The notes under the pieces: generated by a model
What the model saw: only the letters and a program-made list of their open reading frames with translations
Database searches by the model: none
Told to the model about the DNA's origin: nothing
Part shown: positions 9,015-18,418 of the stretch, one piece after another
Layout of the letters: every line of letters begins with the position of its first letter
Numbering within the stretch: the stretch's first letter is position 1
Source of the DNA: Lachnospiraceae bacterium
Lineage (GTDB): Bacteria; Bacillota; Clostridia; Lachnospirales; Lachnospiraceae
Assembly (NCBI GenBank): GCA_910575475.1
Contig: CAJTGD010000007.1
Location: 62,001-126,000 of the forward strand
Length of the DNA stretch: 64,000 nt
Direction: 5' to 3'
Made by a program: the position numbers and the translations under genes

Positions 9015-10130
9015 ATGGCTAAAGCATTTGGTATTGTGAATACATCCGGTAATCATATATGGGTTGAGGGACTTGAGAGCCACCGTACGATCGGGGCGTT
9101 CTCTTTCCTGGGAAGATATCGTGTGATCGATTTCCCGATTTCCAATTTCAGTAACAGCGACATTGAGCAGATCAAGGTTTTTGTCAGGAGAAAACCGCGC
9201 TCTCTGATCGACCATCTTGGAACAGGACGTCATTACAGCATCAATTCCAAGCGGGGCAAGCTGCAGGTACTGTTTTCCAAGAACAGCTCTGAGAATGACA
9301 TCTACAATACGGATATTGCGGCATTCTATGAGAATATAGACTGTATCGAGAGGATGCACGAGCCGTATGTGATCATTACACCGAATTTTATGGTGTTTAC
9401 GCAGAATTTTGATACGCTGCTCCAGACACATATCGAATCCGAGGCAGATATTACGATGCTGTATCATTCCGTGGACAATGCGAAGGAGATGTATCTGAAC
9501 TGCGACCTGCTGAACCTGAACAAGCAGAAGGGTGTGCTGTCTATCGAGAAGAACCGTGGTACCGCGAAGAACAGGAACATCTCCATGGATACCTATGTGA
9601 TGAAGAAGGATCTCTTTATAGAACTGGTGAAAAAGGCGAGAAAGCTCTCCTCCATGTATACCCTGGCACAGATTGTCAACAAGGAATGCGAAGAGCTGGA
9701 CATCCGGGGGATCGCACACCGCGGATACTTCGCGACGATCACAGATTTCAAGAGCTATTATGACGCGAATCTGTCCCTAATCGACAGCAAGACGGCAGCA
9801 AGCCTCTTCGACGAGGACTGGCCGATCTATACACGTACCAATGATTCCTGCCCGACACAGTACTTCGAGGACAGCAGCGTGAAGTATTCGGTTGTTTCCA
9901 ATGGTTGCCTGATCGAAGGAACCGTGGAAAATTCCGTGATCGGACGCGGATGCGTGATCAAGAAGGGGGCGGTTGTGAAAAACAGCGTGATCCTTCCGGG
10001 AGCGTTGATCGGAGAAAATGCCCACATCGAGAACCAGGTTGTGGATAAGCGTGCCAAGATCATACATGCAAAAGAAGTAATCGCGCCGCCTGAGAAACCG
10101 GGATATGTACGCCGGGAGGATACACTGTAG
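9015..10130 (+). CDS. glgD: GlgD, regulatory/non-catalytic ADP-glucose pyrophosphorylase subunit
   Basis: A 371-residue paralogue of GlgC that lacks the GGRGSRL nucleotide-binding signature (it begins AKAFGIVNTSGNHIW). It keeps the nucleotidyltransferase fold outline (RYRVIDFPISNFSNS near residue 37) and the C-terminal hexapeptide beta helix (about 290-355). In Bacillus-type enzymes GlgD associates with GlgC and boosts its activity. I chose ATG 9015, one base after the glgC stop, rather than an in-frame TTG at 9006, because AAAGGGGG at 8998-9005 is well spaced for it. A terminator follows at 10189. No glgA or glgP lies nearby. Confidence 0.95.
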   Translation: MAKAFGIVNTSGNHIWVEGLESHRTIGAFSFLGRYRVIDFPISNFSNSDIEQIKVFVRRKPRSLIDHLGTGRHYSINSKRGKLQVLFSKNSSENDIYNTDIAAFYENIDCIERMHEPYVIITPNFMVFTQNFDTLLQTHIESEADITMLYHSVDNAKEMYLNCDLLNLNKQKGVLSIEKNRGTAKNRNISMDTYVMKKDLFIELVKKARKLSSMYTLAQIVNKECEELDIRGIAHRGYFATITDFKSYYDANLSLIDSKTAASLFDEDWPIYTRTNDSCPTQYFEDSSVKYSVVSNGCLIEGTVENSVIGRGCVIKKGAVVKNSVILPGALIGENAHIENQVVDKRAKIIHAKEVIAPPEKPGYVRREDTL

Positions 10131-10188
10131 AACGTGAGGCGCTTATCTGGATAGCTGCATAAGCGGCAGTATCATGATAAGGTACATA

Positions 10189-10227
10189 AGGGAATGTCTA
10201 ATGCTTCGGCGCGGACATTCCCTTTTT
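10189..10227 (+). terminator. Rho-independent terminator after glgCD
   Basis: AGGGAATGTC pairs perfectly with GACATTCCCT across a 15-base loop that contains CTTCGG, followed by TTTTT. It lies 59 bases after the glgD stop. Confidence 0.9.
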
Positions 10228-10344
10228 ATACGGAAAAACCAGTGAACCAATAAGCTTATGCTCAGATAAAACTTCTTATCAATACACCAGAAGACATAGA
10301 AAATCTGTCAAAGAGACAGTTTTGCAGAAAACAATAAAAAACAA

Positions 10345-10373
10345 TTTACACGTTGATAAAAAAATTATATAAT
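10345..10373 (+). promoter_or_regulatory. Sigma-A-type promoter for the MATE-DMT operon
   Basis: TTTACA (10345-10350), a 17-base spacer, then TATAAT (10368-10373). It lies 43 bases before the MATE start codon, in an AT-rich gap after the glgCD terminator. Confidence 0.8.
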
Positions 10374-10415
10374 GGGCTGGATATATAAAAATGAATCAGG
10401 AAAGGGGAAGATCAG

Positions 10416-11759
10416 ATGAAGCTGGATTTGATCAATGGGAAGCCGGGGCGTTCCATGCTGCTTTTTGCGCTGCCGATGATCATTGGAAATCTGTTTCAGC
10501 AGTTCTATAATATGGCGGACTCCGTGATCGTCGGAAATCTCGTGGGGGAGAACGCGCTGGCAGCCGTGGGGGCGTCGTATTCCTTTACGACAGTGTTCAT
10601 CATGGTGGCGATCGGCAGCGGAATGGGGGCTTCAGTCCTCGCAAGCCAATATCTGGGGGCAAAAAAATATCGGGAGATGAAGACATCGATCTACACGTTT
10701 CTGATCGCGTTCGGCATGTTCAGTGTGCTGATGGCATTGCTGGGCTTTTTCGTGAATCCGGCGATTCTGCATGCTTTGAAGACTCCGGAAAATATATTTG
10801 GAGACGCGGTCCTGTATCTGCAGATCTATTTTGCGGGACTGCCGTTCATGTTTATGTACAATATACTATCCGCGAACTTCAACGCCCTGGGAAGGTCTCA
10901 GATCCCGCTGATGCTTCTGATCTTTTCCTCGGTCTTAAATGTGGTGCTGGATCTGTGGATGGTGGCTGTATGGAAGCTGGGCGTGGCTGGAGTTGCCATT
11001 GCGACCGTGATCGCGCAGGGCATCTCTTCCGTGATCTCCTTCGGGATCCTGATGCGGATTCTGAAGCAATATGAAACGGAAGGCAAGGTAGAAAAGTTTG
11101 ACTCCGCCATGTTTTCCAGCGGGGTTCGGATCGCGGTCCCTTCGATCATACAGCAGTCTATCGTCAGCATTGGAATGCTGCTGACCCAGTCTGCGGTGAA
11201 CCAGTTCGGCTCATCTGCGGTGGCCGGGTATTCGGCAGGGATGCGTCTGGAATCCGTGTGTGTAGTGCCCATGATCGCGACGGGAAATGCCATGTCTACC
11301 TTTACCGCACAGAACCTGGGCGCAGGGAATCAGGACCGGGTGAAGGAAGGCTACCGGGCGGCATTTCAGATCGTGATCGGCTTCGGCGCGGGGATCATCC
11401 TGCTCTCACAATTGTTTTACGGTCCGATCGTTTCCATGTTTGTAAAAGCATCGGAATCTCCGGTCGCATTTTCAACCGGGACGGCATATCTGAGGTTTAC
11501 GGGATGGTTTTTCTCCTTCCTTGGTTTTAAAGCGATAACGGATGGGATCCTGCGTGGAGCCGGAGACGTGAAGGTATACATGATCGCGAACCTGGTCAAT
11601 CTGGGACTGCGGGTATCGGTGGCACAACTCTGTTCCCCGCTGTTCGGGATCCAGTTTGTCTGGTATGCGGTGCCTCTGGGATGGTTTGTAAACTTTGCGA
11701 TCTCATTTCTGTGGTATCGGACAGGAAACTGGAAGCAGAAAAAACTGATCGAGAACTGA
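10416..11759 (+). CDS. MATE-family efflux transporter
   Basis: A 447-residue transporter with about 12 helices. The first half has the characteristic 'alPmiignlfqqfYnmaDsviVG' region (residues about 18-45) and GIGSGMGASVLASQYLGAKK-like residues near 70. The second half has the matching GMRLESVCVVPMIATGNAMSTFTAQNLGAG block near 275. This resembles the DinF/NorM-like clade common in gut Clostridia and belongs to a different subgroup from the MATE gene at 5496. It has its own consensus promoter and an AGGAAAGGGG ribosome site. The DMT permease follows after 96 bases with no terminator between, so they probably form one operon. Confidence 0.94.
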   Translation: MKLDLINGKPGRSMLLFALPMIIGNLFQQFYNMADSVIVGNLVGENALAAVGASYSFTTVFIMVAIGSGMGASVLASQYLGAKKYREMKTSIYTFLIAFGMFSVLMALLGFFVNPAILHALKTPENIFGDAVLYLQIYFAGLPFMFMYNILSANFNALGRSQIPLMLLIFSSVLNVVLDLWMVAVWKLGVAGVAIATVIAQGISSVISFGILMRILKQYETEGKVEKFDSAMFSSGVRIAVPSIIQQSIVSIGMLLTQSAVNQFGSSAVAGYSAGMRLESVCVVPMIATGNAMSTFTAQNLGAGNQDRVKEGYRAAFQIVIGFGAGIILLSQLFYGPIVSMFVKASESPVAFSTGTAYLRFTGWFFSFLGFKAITDGILRGAGDVKVYMIANLVNLGLRVSVAQLCSPLFGIQFVWYAVPLGWFVNFAISFLWYRTGNWKQKKLIEN

Positions 11760-11855
11760 GGAAATATTTCTGTTTTACAGGCCGCAGGTTAACCGGTGAG
11801 CGAAAACAAAAAAATACGATTATCCGGCGTGCCCGGATTTGGGAGGAAATGTAAG

Positions 11856-12782
11856 ATGAATCATAACCTGAAATATAATTTTCTGCTGATGCTGGCAGCT
11901 CTGATCTGGGGAAGCGCATTTGTTGCCCAGAGTGTGGGAATGGACTACCTGGGGCCCTTTTCCTTTAACTGTGTGCGCAGCTTCATGGGAAGCCTGGTGC
12001 TGCTTCCCGTGATCTGGTTCATGGATCGGCAGAGAAAGGGGACAGCAGAACAGGGCGGGCAGAAGGCGGAAGCGGAAACAAAGGAACAGAACAAGAAAGT
12101 ACTGCTCTACGGCGGCTTATGCTGCGGTGTGATCCTGACCTTATCCACCTCTCTGCAGCAGATCGGCATCAAGTATACAACCGCAGGAAAAGCAGGATTT
12201 ATTACTGCGCTTTATATCCTGATCGTGCCGCTTCTGGGGCTGATCCTCGGCAAAAAGGTGGGGATCAAGACCTGGATCGGCGTGGCTCTGGCAGTGGCGG
12301 GGATGTATCTGCTCTGCATCAAAGAAGGCTTCTCCATTTCCTACGGAGACTTCATGGTGCTTCTGTGCGCGCTGATCTTTTCCCTGCACATCCTGGCTGT
12401 GGACTATTTCTCGCCCAGGGTGGACGGCATCCGGCTTTCCTGCATCCAGTTTTTTGTCTGCGGATGCATCAGCGCAGTTCCCATGCTGGTGTGGGAGCAT
12501 CCAGAGCTCTTTCAGATTATTCGGGCATGGCAGCCGCTGGCCTATGCGGGAGTCCTTTCCAGCGGGGTGGCGTATACCCTGCAGATCGTGACGCAGAAGC
12601 ATCTGAATCCCACCGTAGCCTCCCTGCTGATGAGCCTGGAATCTGTCTTTGCGGTGCTGACCGGATGGCTGGTCCTGAACGAGCGTCTCTCTCCGAAGGA
12701 GCTGCTGGGGTGTGTCCTGGTATTCACCGCGATCATACTGGCACAGCTTCCGCAAAAGCAAAAAAAGCCAGCCGTAAAATAA
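11856..12782 (+). CDS. DMT-superfamily (EamA) transporter
   Basis: A 308-residue permease with ten predicted helices made of two EamA repeats. The first helix contains the family hallmark ALIWGSAFVAQ, and the second repeat includes LLMSLESVFAVLTGWLVLNE. These proteins export or exchange small metabolites; substrate cannot be predicted. A hydrophilic Glu/Lys/Gln-rich loop lies near residues 60-80. I chose ATG 11856 because GGGAGGAAATGTAAG precedes it; an in-frame GTG at 11796 has no ribosome site. A bidirectional terminator at 12801 follows. Confidence 0.92.
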   Translation: MNHNLKYNFLLMLAALIWGSAFVAQSVGMDYLGPFSFNCVRSFMGSLVLLPVIWFMDRQRKGTAEQGGQKAEAETKEQNKKVLLYGGLCCGVILTLSTSLQQIGIKYTTAGKAGFITALYILIVPLLGLILGKKVGIKTWIGVALAVAGMYLLCIKEGFSISYGDFMVLLCALIFSLHILAVDYFSPRVDGIRLSCIQFFVCGCISAVPMLVWEHPELFQIIRAWQPLAYAGVLSSGVAYTLQIVTQKHLNPTVASLLMSLESVFAVLTGWLVLNERLSPKELLGCVLVFTAIILAQLPQKQKKPAVK

Positions 12783-12800
12783 AGTAAAATAAAGTAATAG

Positions 12801-12845
12801 AAAAACAGCCGACGCAGAAAAAAATGCTGAAGGCTGTTTTTATCA
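12801..12845. terminator. Bidirectional terminator between the DMT gene and murF
   Basis: AAAAACAGCC at 12801 pairs with GGCTGTTTTT at 12832 across a 21-base loop. Because both arms are flanked by A/T runs it can stop transcription from both sides: the DMT gene on the plus strand and murF on the minus strand. Confidence 0.88.
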
Positions 12846-12888
12846 TGATAGGAGCCCTTCAAAAAAATGGGGCGGCTCAGATGATCTT

Positions 12889-14319
12889 TCAATTTTTCTC
12901 CAAAAACTCTACAATCTCCGGAAATTCCATCATATGGGAGGCTTTGACCAGTATGGAATCCCCGGTCTTCAACAAGGCGCCTGCGTCTGCAAGAAAATCA
13001 GCCTTTGTCTGATAATGATAGACGGCAGTGCTCTCAGTATCCGAAGCTGCGGCAGATTCCAATCCAAAATCCCTGCCGGCGGATACCTGCGCCTTGCAGA
13101 CTTTCCGGGCACCCTCCGCAATCTCTTCCGCCATCTCCCCGATGCAGACCAGGACATGGATTCCAAGCTCCGCGGCATACCGGCCCACCTCCTGGTGAAG
13201 TGCCTTCCAGTTTTCGCCCAGCTCGCCCATATCTCCCAGGATCGCGGCGGTTCTGGTGTCCGCCTTCGCCAATACATCGAGAGAGGCTTTCATGGACGCG
13301 GGATTGGCGTTATAACAGTCGTCAATGATGGTGAATCTTTCTGTCTCGATCAGATGGTTGCGTCCCGCAAGCGGAACCAGAGCTTCGATTCCCGCCCGGA
13401 TCTCCGCATCCGTCAGCCCCAGGAGCCGTCCGACCGCTGTCCCCGCCATGGCGTTGTGGACCATGTGGCTGCCGGGGATGGAGATATGCGCGGTAAACCG
13501 GGAATCCGGCGTAACAAATTCCGCGTCGGTTCCGCGAAGCCCCTGATCTTCCACATGCTCTGCCCGGAAGCTGCAGTGCTCACCCAGGCCGAAATATACG
13601 GGCCGGAGTCCGTTTTCCGGAAGAAATGTACTCAGCTTGTCGTCATCCCCGTTGAACACGATATGCCCTTTGGGATTCATGAAGGCGAGCATCTCCGTCT
13701 TGGCTTTCAGAATGCCGTCCCGGTTTTTAAGCTGCTCTAAGTGCGCGCAGCCGATATTGGTAATGACGCAGAGATCCGGCCTTGCGATCCTGGCAAGGCG
13801 CGTCATCTCTCCAAAATCGCTGATCCCCATTTCCAGGACCGCGACCTGGTGCTCCTCCCGCAGATTGAATACCGTCAGCGGCAGGCCCACCTCATTGTTA
13901 AAATTCCCTTCCGTTTTCAGCACACAATACTTCTGCGACAGCACGGAAGCGATCATTTCCTTTGTACTGGTCTTTCCCACACTACCGGAGATGCCCACCA
14001 CCTTGACGTCCAGGGAACGGCGGTAGTGCTCCGCCAGGTCTTTCAGTGCCTGTCTGCAGGAATCCACGCGGATATAGGGAAATGCTGTCTCTCCCAGATT
14101 TTTTTCCGAAAGGGCGCATAAGGCTCCCGCTTCTACAGTCTGCGGGATCAGGTCATGTCCGTCCACCCGTGCTCCTTTGATGGCGATGAACAGACTGCCC
14201 TTCTGCACCTTCCGGCTGTCGATGGTGACGGAAGAGACTTCCTGTGCGGCGAGCAGGCCGTCCCCGTGATAGGTTCCGCGGCAGGCTTTGGCAATCTCAG
14301 CTAATGTCATATGCTTCAT
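12889..14319 (-). CDS. murF: UDP-N-acetylmuramoyl-tripeptide--D-alanyl-D-alanine ligase
   Basis: The cytoplasmic ligase that adds D-Ala-D-Ala to the UDP-MurNAc-tripeptide, the last soluble step of peptidoglycan precursor synthesis. The protein is 476 residues. The N-terminal domain has SIDSRKV-like residues near 32 and FIAIKGARVDGHDL. The ATP-binding P-loop is GISGSVGKTSTKEM near residue 110. The central domain has EMGISDFGEM and the C-terminal domain has DCYNANPASM. I chose ATG 14319: AAGGACGG lies upstream and it overlaps the ddl stop as ATGA, while the longer frame would run deep into ddl. The product of the coupled upstream gene ddl is the substrate of this enzyme, which supports both assignments. 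Confidence 0.97.
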   Translation of the reverse strand: MKHMTLAEIAKACRGTYHGDGLLAAQEVSSVTIDSRKVQKGSLFIAIKGARVDGHDLIPQTVEAGALCALSEKNLGETAFPYIRVDSCRQALKDLAEHYRRSLDVKVVGISGSVGKTSTKEMIASVLSQKYCVLKTEGNFNNEVGLPLTVFNLREEHQVAVLEMGISDFGEMTRLARIARPDLCVITNIGCAHLEQLKNRDGILKAKTEMLAFMNPKGHIVFNGDDDKLSTFLPENGLRPVYFGLGEHCSFRAEHVEDQGLRGTDAEFVTPDSRFTAHISIPGSHMVHNAMAGTAVGRLLGLTDAEIRAGIEALVPLAGRNHLIETERFTIIDDCYNANPASMKASLDVLAKADTRTAAILGDMGELGENWKALHQEVGRYAAELGIHVLVCIGEMAEEIAEGARKVCKAQVSAGRDFGLESAAASDTESTAVYHYQTKADFLADAGALLKTGDSILVKASHMMEFPEIVEFLEKN

Positions 14320-15392
14320 GGATTTACCGTCCTTTCCACCGTGTAACGCTCTTCCAGAGATTTTTGGATGATCCATTCACAGAGATCCCCGTACTCCATC
14401 CCTGCGGCTTTGGCCTCCTTGGGCAGGAGGCTTGCCTCGGTCATGCCCGGCAGGGTGTTGACCTCCAGACAGTAAAGCTTCCCTTCCCCGTCCAGCAGAA
14501 AATCCGCACGGCTGTAGACATTCAGCTTCAGGACATGGAAGGCGCGTACAGCCAGCTCCTGCATGCGCAGAGAGATCTCTTCGCTGATATTGGCAGGGCA
14601 GATCTCCTCGGTGGCACCGGCCTGATACTTATTGGCATAGTCAAAAAATCCCGTCTTCGGAATGATCTCGATGGGCGGCAGCGCCTTTCCGTCCAGGATG
14701 CCGCAGGCAAACTCCCGGCCCTTGATGTATTCCTCAATGACCACCTCGTCTTCCGTCTGAAAGGAAGCGGCCAGGGCATGGTCATATTCTTCCTGGGTAT
14801 GAGTGATGTAGACGCCGATACTGGAGCCGCCGGAGCAGGGCTTGACGACCACGGGAAGGGACAGCCCCAGATCCGGGAGAGCTTTTTTGTTCTTATTCTT
14901 ATGGATGCAGACGCCCTTCGGGGTGCTGACGCCGGTCTCCTGGAAAATGTGCTTTGTGATCCCCTTATCCATGGCAATCGCGCATCCCAGGGAATCCGGC
15001 CCGGTATACCGGATGCCCAGCAGGTCAAAGGTGGCCTGCAGCTTTCCGTTTTCCCCTTCTCCGCCGTGAAGCCCTAAAAATGTGATATCCGCCATGCGGC
15101 ACAATTCGATCACATTGGGTCCTAAAAAGGAGTCCGACTGATCCGGGCGGGATGCCCTGACGGCCGCCAGGTCCGGAGCCTCGGTGCGGATCCGGTCCGC
15201 GATATGCAGGCCGTGGTCCGGCAGGGTGAATACCTCCTCCAGCCGGTCCTTTTCATAGGGGAGCCCCATAAATACATCCAGAAGAAATGCATTGTGGCCC
15301 TTTTCCAGCAGGGTGCGGCAGATACCCGCTCCCGATACAAGGGAAACATCACGCTCGGAGCATAAGCCGCCGGCCAGTACAATAATTTTCAT
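14316..15392 (-). CDS. ddl: D-alanine--D-alanine ligase
   Basis: Joins two D-alanines using ATP to give the dipeptide used by MurF. At 358 residues it is a normal Ddl. It has the N-terminal GGLCSERDVSLVSG motif (residues 8-21), the HGGEGENGKLQ loop near 108, GPDSLGCAIAMDKGITK near 130, the ATP-grasp segment VVKPCSGGSSIGV near 185 and the terminal metal/substrate block EVNTLPGMTEASL near 310. The GMTEASL segment keeps the D-Ala-D-Ala-type context; specificity for D-lactate or D-serine is not suggested but not excluded. It is translationally coupled to murF. Confidence 0.96.
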   Translation of the reverse strand: MKIIVLAGGLCSERDVSLVSGAGICRTLLEKGHNAFLLDVFMGLPYEKDRLEEVFTLPDHGLHIADRIRTEAPDLAAVRASRPDQSDSFLGPNVIELCRMADITFLGLHGGEGENGKLQATFDLLGIRYTGPDSLGCAIAMDKGITKHIFQETGVSTPKGVCIHKNKNKKALPDLGLSLPVVVKPCSGGSSIGVYITHTQEEYDHALAASFQTEDEVVIEEYIKGREFACGILDGKALPPIEIIPKTGFFDYANKYQAGATEEICPANISEEISLRMQELAVRAFHVLKLNVYSRADFLLDGEGKLYCLEVNTLPGMTEASLLPKEAKAAGMEYGDLCEWIIQKSLEERYTVERTVNP

Positions 15393-15426
15393 ATATGATA
15401 CCTCTCTTTAATTGATTCACAGATCA

Positions 15427-15449
15427 CATGCCGCACATTTCATGCGGCA
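15427..15449 (-). other. Stable hairpin between the pncB-like gene and ddl
   Basis: On the minus strand TGCCGCA and TGCGGCA flank a 7-base loop within the 91-base gap. There is no T run after it, so it is unlikely to be an efficient terminator. It could be an RNA stability or processing element separating the two halves of the operon. Confidence 0.4.
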
Positions 15450-15483
15450 CGTTCACATTCTATTCACAGCCGTCCGGAGCAAT

Positions 15484-16935
15484 CTATGATTTACTCATCT
15501 CATTCAGAAGCTTTTCCTTCGTGTCGTATAACCTCTGGGACAGATCCACATATACCCGGTGGGGGAAGAACAGACGCTTTGTCTCGTCCCAGAGTGTCTC
15601 CTTTTCCTGGCGGCAGTACGCGGCGATCTCCATGACAGAAGGCGACTGGTATACGCATTCTCCGTTGATGAAGATAGGCTTTAAGATCTCCTTCATCCGG
15701 TAGCTTCCGCCCGGCAGGCGGGTCTTCTTCCAGGTCGCGCTGGGGTCAAAGAGCAGCAGGTCCTGATCCGTGTCAAAGGTCTCGTCTGCGAAGCAGATCA
15801 GATCCGCGCGGATCTTTCCGGTCTCTTTATCATATACACGGAAAATGGTTTTGTTGCCTGGGTTGGTGATCTTTTCCGTATTTTCGGAGATTTTGATCTT
15901 TGGGGCAAATGCACCGTCCGCGCCCTGGATGGCTGCCAGCTTGTATACACCGCCGAAGGACGGACAGCCCTTGGAGGTGATCAGGTTGGTCCCGACACCC
16001 CAGGAGGTAATCTTCGCTCCCTGCATCTTCAGGTCATGGATCAGCATCTCATCCAAGTCGTTAGAAGCTGCGATGACCGCATCGGGAAATCCCGCCTCGT
16101 CCAGCATCTTACGGGCCTGCTTGGACAGATAAGCCAGGTCGCCGCTGTCCAGGCGGATGCCGTAGGACTTGGGATGGATCCCCTTCTCGCGCATCTCCCG
16201 GAATACCCGGATGGCATTGGGAACGCCGGATTTCAGCGTGTCGTAGGTATCCACCAGAAGGGTGCAGGCATCGGGGTACAATTTTGCGTATTCCTTAAAT
16301 GCCGTGTATTCATCCTTGAAGCTCATGATCCAGCTGTGGGCATGGGTCCCCATGATCGGGACGTCGAACATCTGCCCGGCCAGCACGTTGGAGGTGCCCA
16401 CGCAGCCGCCGATCACAGCCGCCCTTGCGCCGTAAAGCCCGGCATCCGGCCCCTGGGCCCTGCGCAGCCCGAATTCCATGATGCCGTCCCCCTGCGCCGC
16501 GTAAACGACCCGGGAAGCCTTGGTGGCGATCAGGCTCTGGTGGTTGATGATATTGAGGATCGCCGTCTCCACAAGCTGGGCCTCCATGATCGGCGCGATG
16601 ACCTTGAGCAGCGGTTCCTTCGGGAAAATGACCGTACCCTCGGGAATGGCATAGATGCTCCCGCTGAAATGAAAGCCGCTTAAGTACTGCAGAAAATCCT
16701 CGCTGAAAATCCCCAGCTTCCGGAAATAATCCACATCATCATAAGAAAAATTCAGGTTCTTGATATATTCTATGACCTGCTCTAAGCCTGCCATGACGGA
16801 ATAACCGCCTTTGTCCGGGTTCTCCCGGAAAAATACGTCGAATACGACGGTTTCATTTTCCTGCGTCTCGTAATAGCCCTGCATCATGGTCAGCTCATAC
16901 AGATCGGTGAGCAGGGTCAGATTTTGTGTTCTCAT
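15484..16935 (-). CDS. pncB: Nicotinate phosphoribosyltransferase
   Basis: Converts nicotinate and PRPP to nicotinate mononucleotide in NAD salvage. The protein is 483 residues. It begins with the family pattern LLTDLYELTMMQGY, followed by VFDVFFRENPDKGGYSVMAG. It has EFGLRRAQGPDAG near 165, VDTYDTLKSGVPNAI near 230, GIRLDSGDLAYLS near 255 and the C-terminal WGVGTNL motif near 310. I chose ATG 16935 because AAGGAGATTATGT precedes it; the longer frame has no ribosome site. It lies downstream of plsC and upstream of ddl on the same strand. The longer, Firmicutes-type enzyme is often called PncB/NAPRT. Confidence 0.95.
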   Translation of the reverse strand: MRTQNLTLLTDLYELTMMQGYYETQENETVVFDVFFRENPDKGGYSVMAGLEQVIEYIKNLNFSYDDVDYFRKLGIFSEDFLQYLSGFHFSGSIYAIPEGTVIFPKEPLLKVIAPIMEAQLVETAILNIINHQSLIATKASRVVYAAQGDGIMEFGLRRAQGPDAGLYGARAAVIGGCVGTSNVLAGQMFDVPIMGTHAHSWIMSFKDEYTAFKEYAKLYPDACTLLVDTYDTLKSGVPNAIRVFREMREKGIHPKSYGIRLDSGDLAYLSKQARKMLDEAGFPDAVIAASNDLDEMLIHDLKMQGAKITSWGVGTNLITSKGCPSFGGVYKLAAIQGADGAFAPKIKISENTEKITNPGNKTIFRVYDKETGKIRADLICFADETFDTDQDLLLFDPSATWKKTRLPGGSYRMKEILKPIFINGECVYQSPSVMEIAAYCRQEKETLWDETKRLFFPHRVYVDLSQRLYDTKEKLLNEMSKS

Positions 16936-17016
16936 ACATAATCTCCTTTTTTCGGATTGAAAAACTTCTGCGGCACGCTGATGCACGCGCGGCCTGTCAT
17001 ACCACGGGGGCCGTTT

Positions 17017-17751
17017 TTATACCAGTTCTGCGTTTTTACGGATCGTGGACTGGATGATCTCCTGTACATACGGCCCGATATGCCGCTTCTGGTCCTTTTC
17101 CAGATCATTCGGATAGATGGGCTTCCCGTACTCGATCACCACATGTACCTTCTTGATCTTCGGAAGCTGGTTCTCGAAGATGGCGCTGGTGTTGTTCATG
17201 GAAATGGGCACGATGGCGCAGTTGGTTCTGGTGGCGATCTTAAACGCGCCGTCCTTGAAAGGCAGCATGCTCAGTTCCTCCCCGCTGTTGCGCGTCCCTT
17301 CCGGGAAGATACAGATGGAGATGCCGTTCTGGATCTGCTCGATGGCCTGCAGGATCGTCTTTAAGCCCTCCCGTGGATTTTCCCGGTCCAGGAACAGGCA
17401 GTATACAAAACGCATCCATGTAGAGAGCAGCGGGATCTTTTCCATCTCCTTCTTCGCCACATAGCCGGTCAGCCTTTTGCACCGCGAATAGGTCAGCAGG
17501 ATGTCGAAAAAGCTGCGGTGGTTGGCAACGAACAAAACCGGCTCATCCGGAATATTCTCCTCCCCGATGACCGTGGCCTGAACTCCAGTGATCCCAAGGA
17601 TGACCTTAAAGCCCCACTGGACAATGCGCAGGGAGCTGTAGTCCCGCTTTTCGCGGTCAAACTTTCCGATCAGCCATTCGAGAAAAAAGACAGGAATGGA
17701 AAGGATCAGGAATAAGATCAGAAATACGGAAAGACAGATAAAACGGATCAT
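17017..17751 (-). CDS. plsC: 1-acyl-sn-glycerol-3-phosphate acyltransferase (PlsC-like)
   Basis: A membrane-associated acyltransferase of phosphatidic acid synthesis. It is 244 residues with an N-terminal hydrophobic segment (residues 1-25). The catalytic H-x4-D motif is NHRSFFD near residue 76, and the phosphate-binding motif is FPEGTRN near 148. Three in-frame ATGs lie at 17769, 17757 and 17751. The site AAAGAGG inside the longest frame is spaced 8 bases from the ATG at 17751, so I favour that start. It heads a minus-strand group with pncB, ddl and murF. Confidence 0.93.
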   Translation of the reverse strand: MIRFICLSVFLILFLILSIPVFFLEWLIGKFDREKRDYSSLRIVQWGFKVILGITGVQATVIGEENIPDEPVLFVANHRSFFDILLTYSRCKRLTGYVAKKEMEKIPLLSTWMRFVYCLFLDRENPREGLKTILQAIEQIQNGISICIFPEGTRNSGEELSMLPFKDGAFKIATRTNCAIVPISMNNTSAIFENQLPKIKKVHVVIEYGKPIYPNDLEKDQKRHIGPYVQEIIQSTIRKNAELV

Positions 17752-17791
17752 AGGCATAACCTCTTTCATATTCAGATTTTTTCACTTCTAT

Positions 17792-17820
17792 ATTATAACA
17801 AAAACTGCAGGTGCAGACAA
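17792..17820 (-). promoter_or_regulatory. Promoter of the plsC-pncB-ddl-murF group
   Basis: On the minus strand TTGTCT (17820-17815), a 17-base spacer, and a perfect TATAAT (17797-17792), about 40 bases before the plsC start. Confidence 0.78.
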
Positions 17821-17908
17821 TGGAATTGTAACGAATTTTCATAAGATGAAGAATAAACAGGAGCTTTTTCCAATATGCTATAGAGAGAATAGATGCGGGG
17901 GCTGTATT

Positions 17909-18334
17909 ATGAAGCATAAGCGGGGGATCGTCCCGGGCTGCCTGGCGGCAGGCTTTTTATTGATTTTCATGCTCACAGGCTGCGTGTCGAGGCCGCAGAA
18001 AACAGAAAAGCTGCGGGATCTGGAATTTACCGTGATGAGTAAGGAGGATGTGCCGGAGGAATTTCAGGAGCAGATCCTGCAGCATCAGGATCTGCCGTTC
18101 AGGCTGACTTATACCGACCAGGGAAGGCTCTATATTGCGGAAGGGTACGGCGCGCAGCTGAAAACGGGCTACAGCGTGGAGGTGGAGGGACTCTATGAAA
18201 CCTCCAACGCCATTTACTTCCATACCAATCTGCTGGGGCCGGAAAAAGGAGAAGAGACAAAGGAGGTCACGACATTTCCCTATGTGGTCGTGATGCTGGA
18301 CGCGATTGATAAGACCGTCGTATTTGACAGCTGA
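17909..18334 (+). CDS. Small predicted lipoprotein of unknown function
   Basis: A 141-residue protein. It has a Lys/Arg start, a hydrophobic stretch and a lipobox LTGC with the lipidated Cys at residue 25, so it should be anchored on the outer face of the membrane. The mature part has no motif that I recognise; it is acidic, with several beta-strand-like segments. I chose ATG 17909 after GCGGGGGC because it starts directly on the signal sequence; the longer frame has no sense upstream. It is divergent from plsC and followed after 84 bases by the SipL-like gene. Confidence 0.72.
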   Translation: MKHKRGIVPGCLAAGFLLIFMLTGCVSRPQKTEKLRDLEFTVMSKEDVPEEFQEQILQHQDLPFRLTYTDQGRLYIAEGYGAQLKTGYSVEVEGLYETSNAIYFHTNLLGPEKGEETKEVTTFPYVVVMLDAIDKTVVFDS

Positions 18335-18418
18335 TCTGAAAGGACGGGAGGTGCAAAAAGGCGGATATCTGAAAACTATCGAAAACAAGACAATAACGAA
18401 AGGCGGAGGGGCAGCAAT

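Noticed and set aside
15427-15449. Hairpin before ddl considered as a terminator
   Set aside because: No T run follows on the minus strand.
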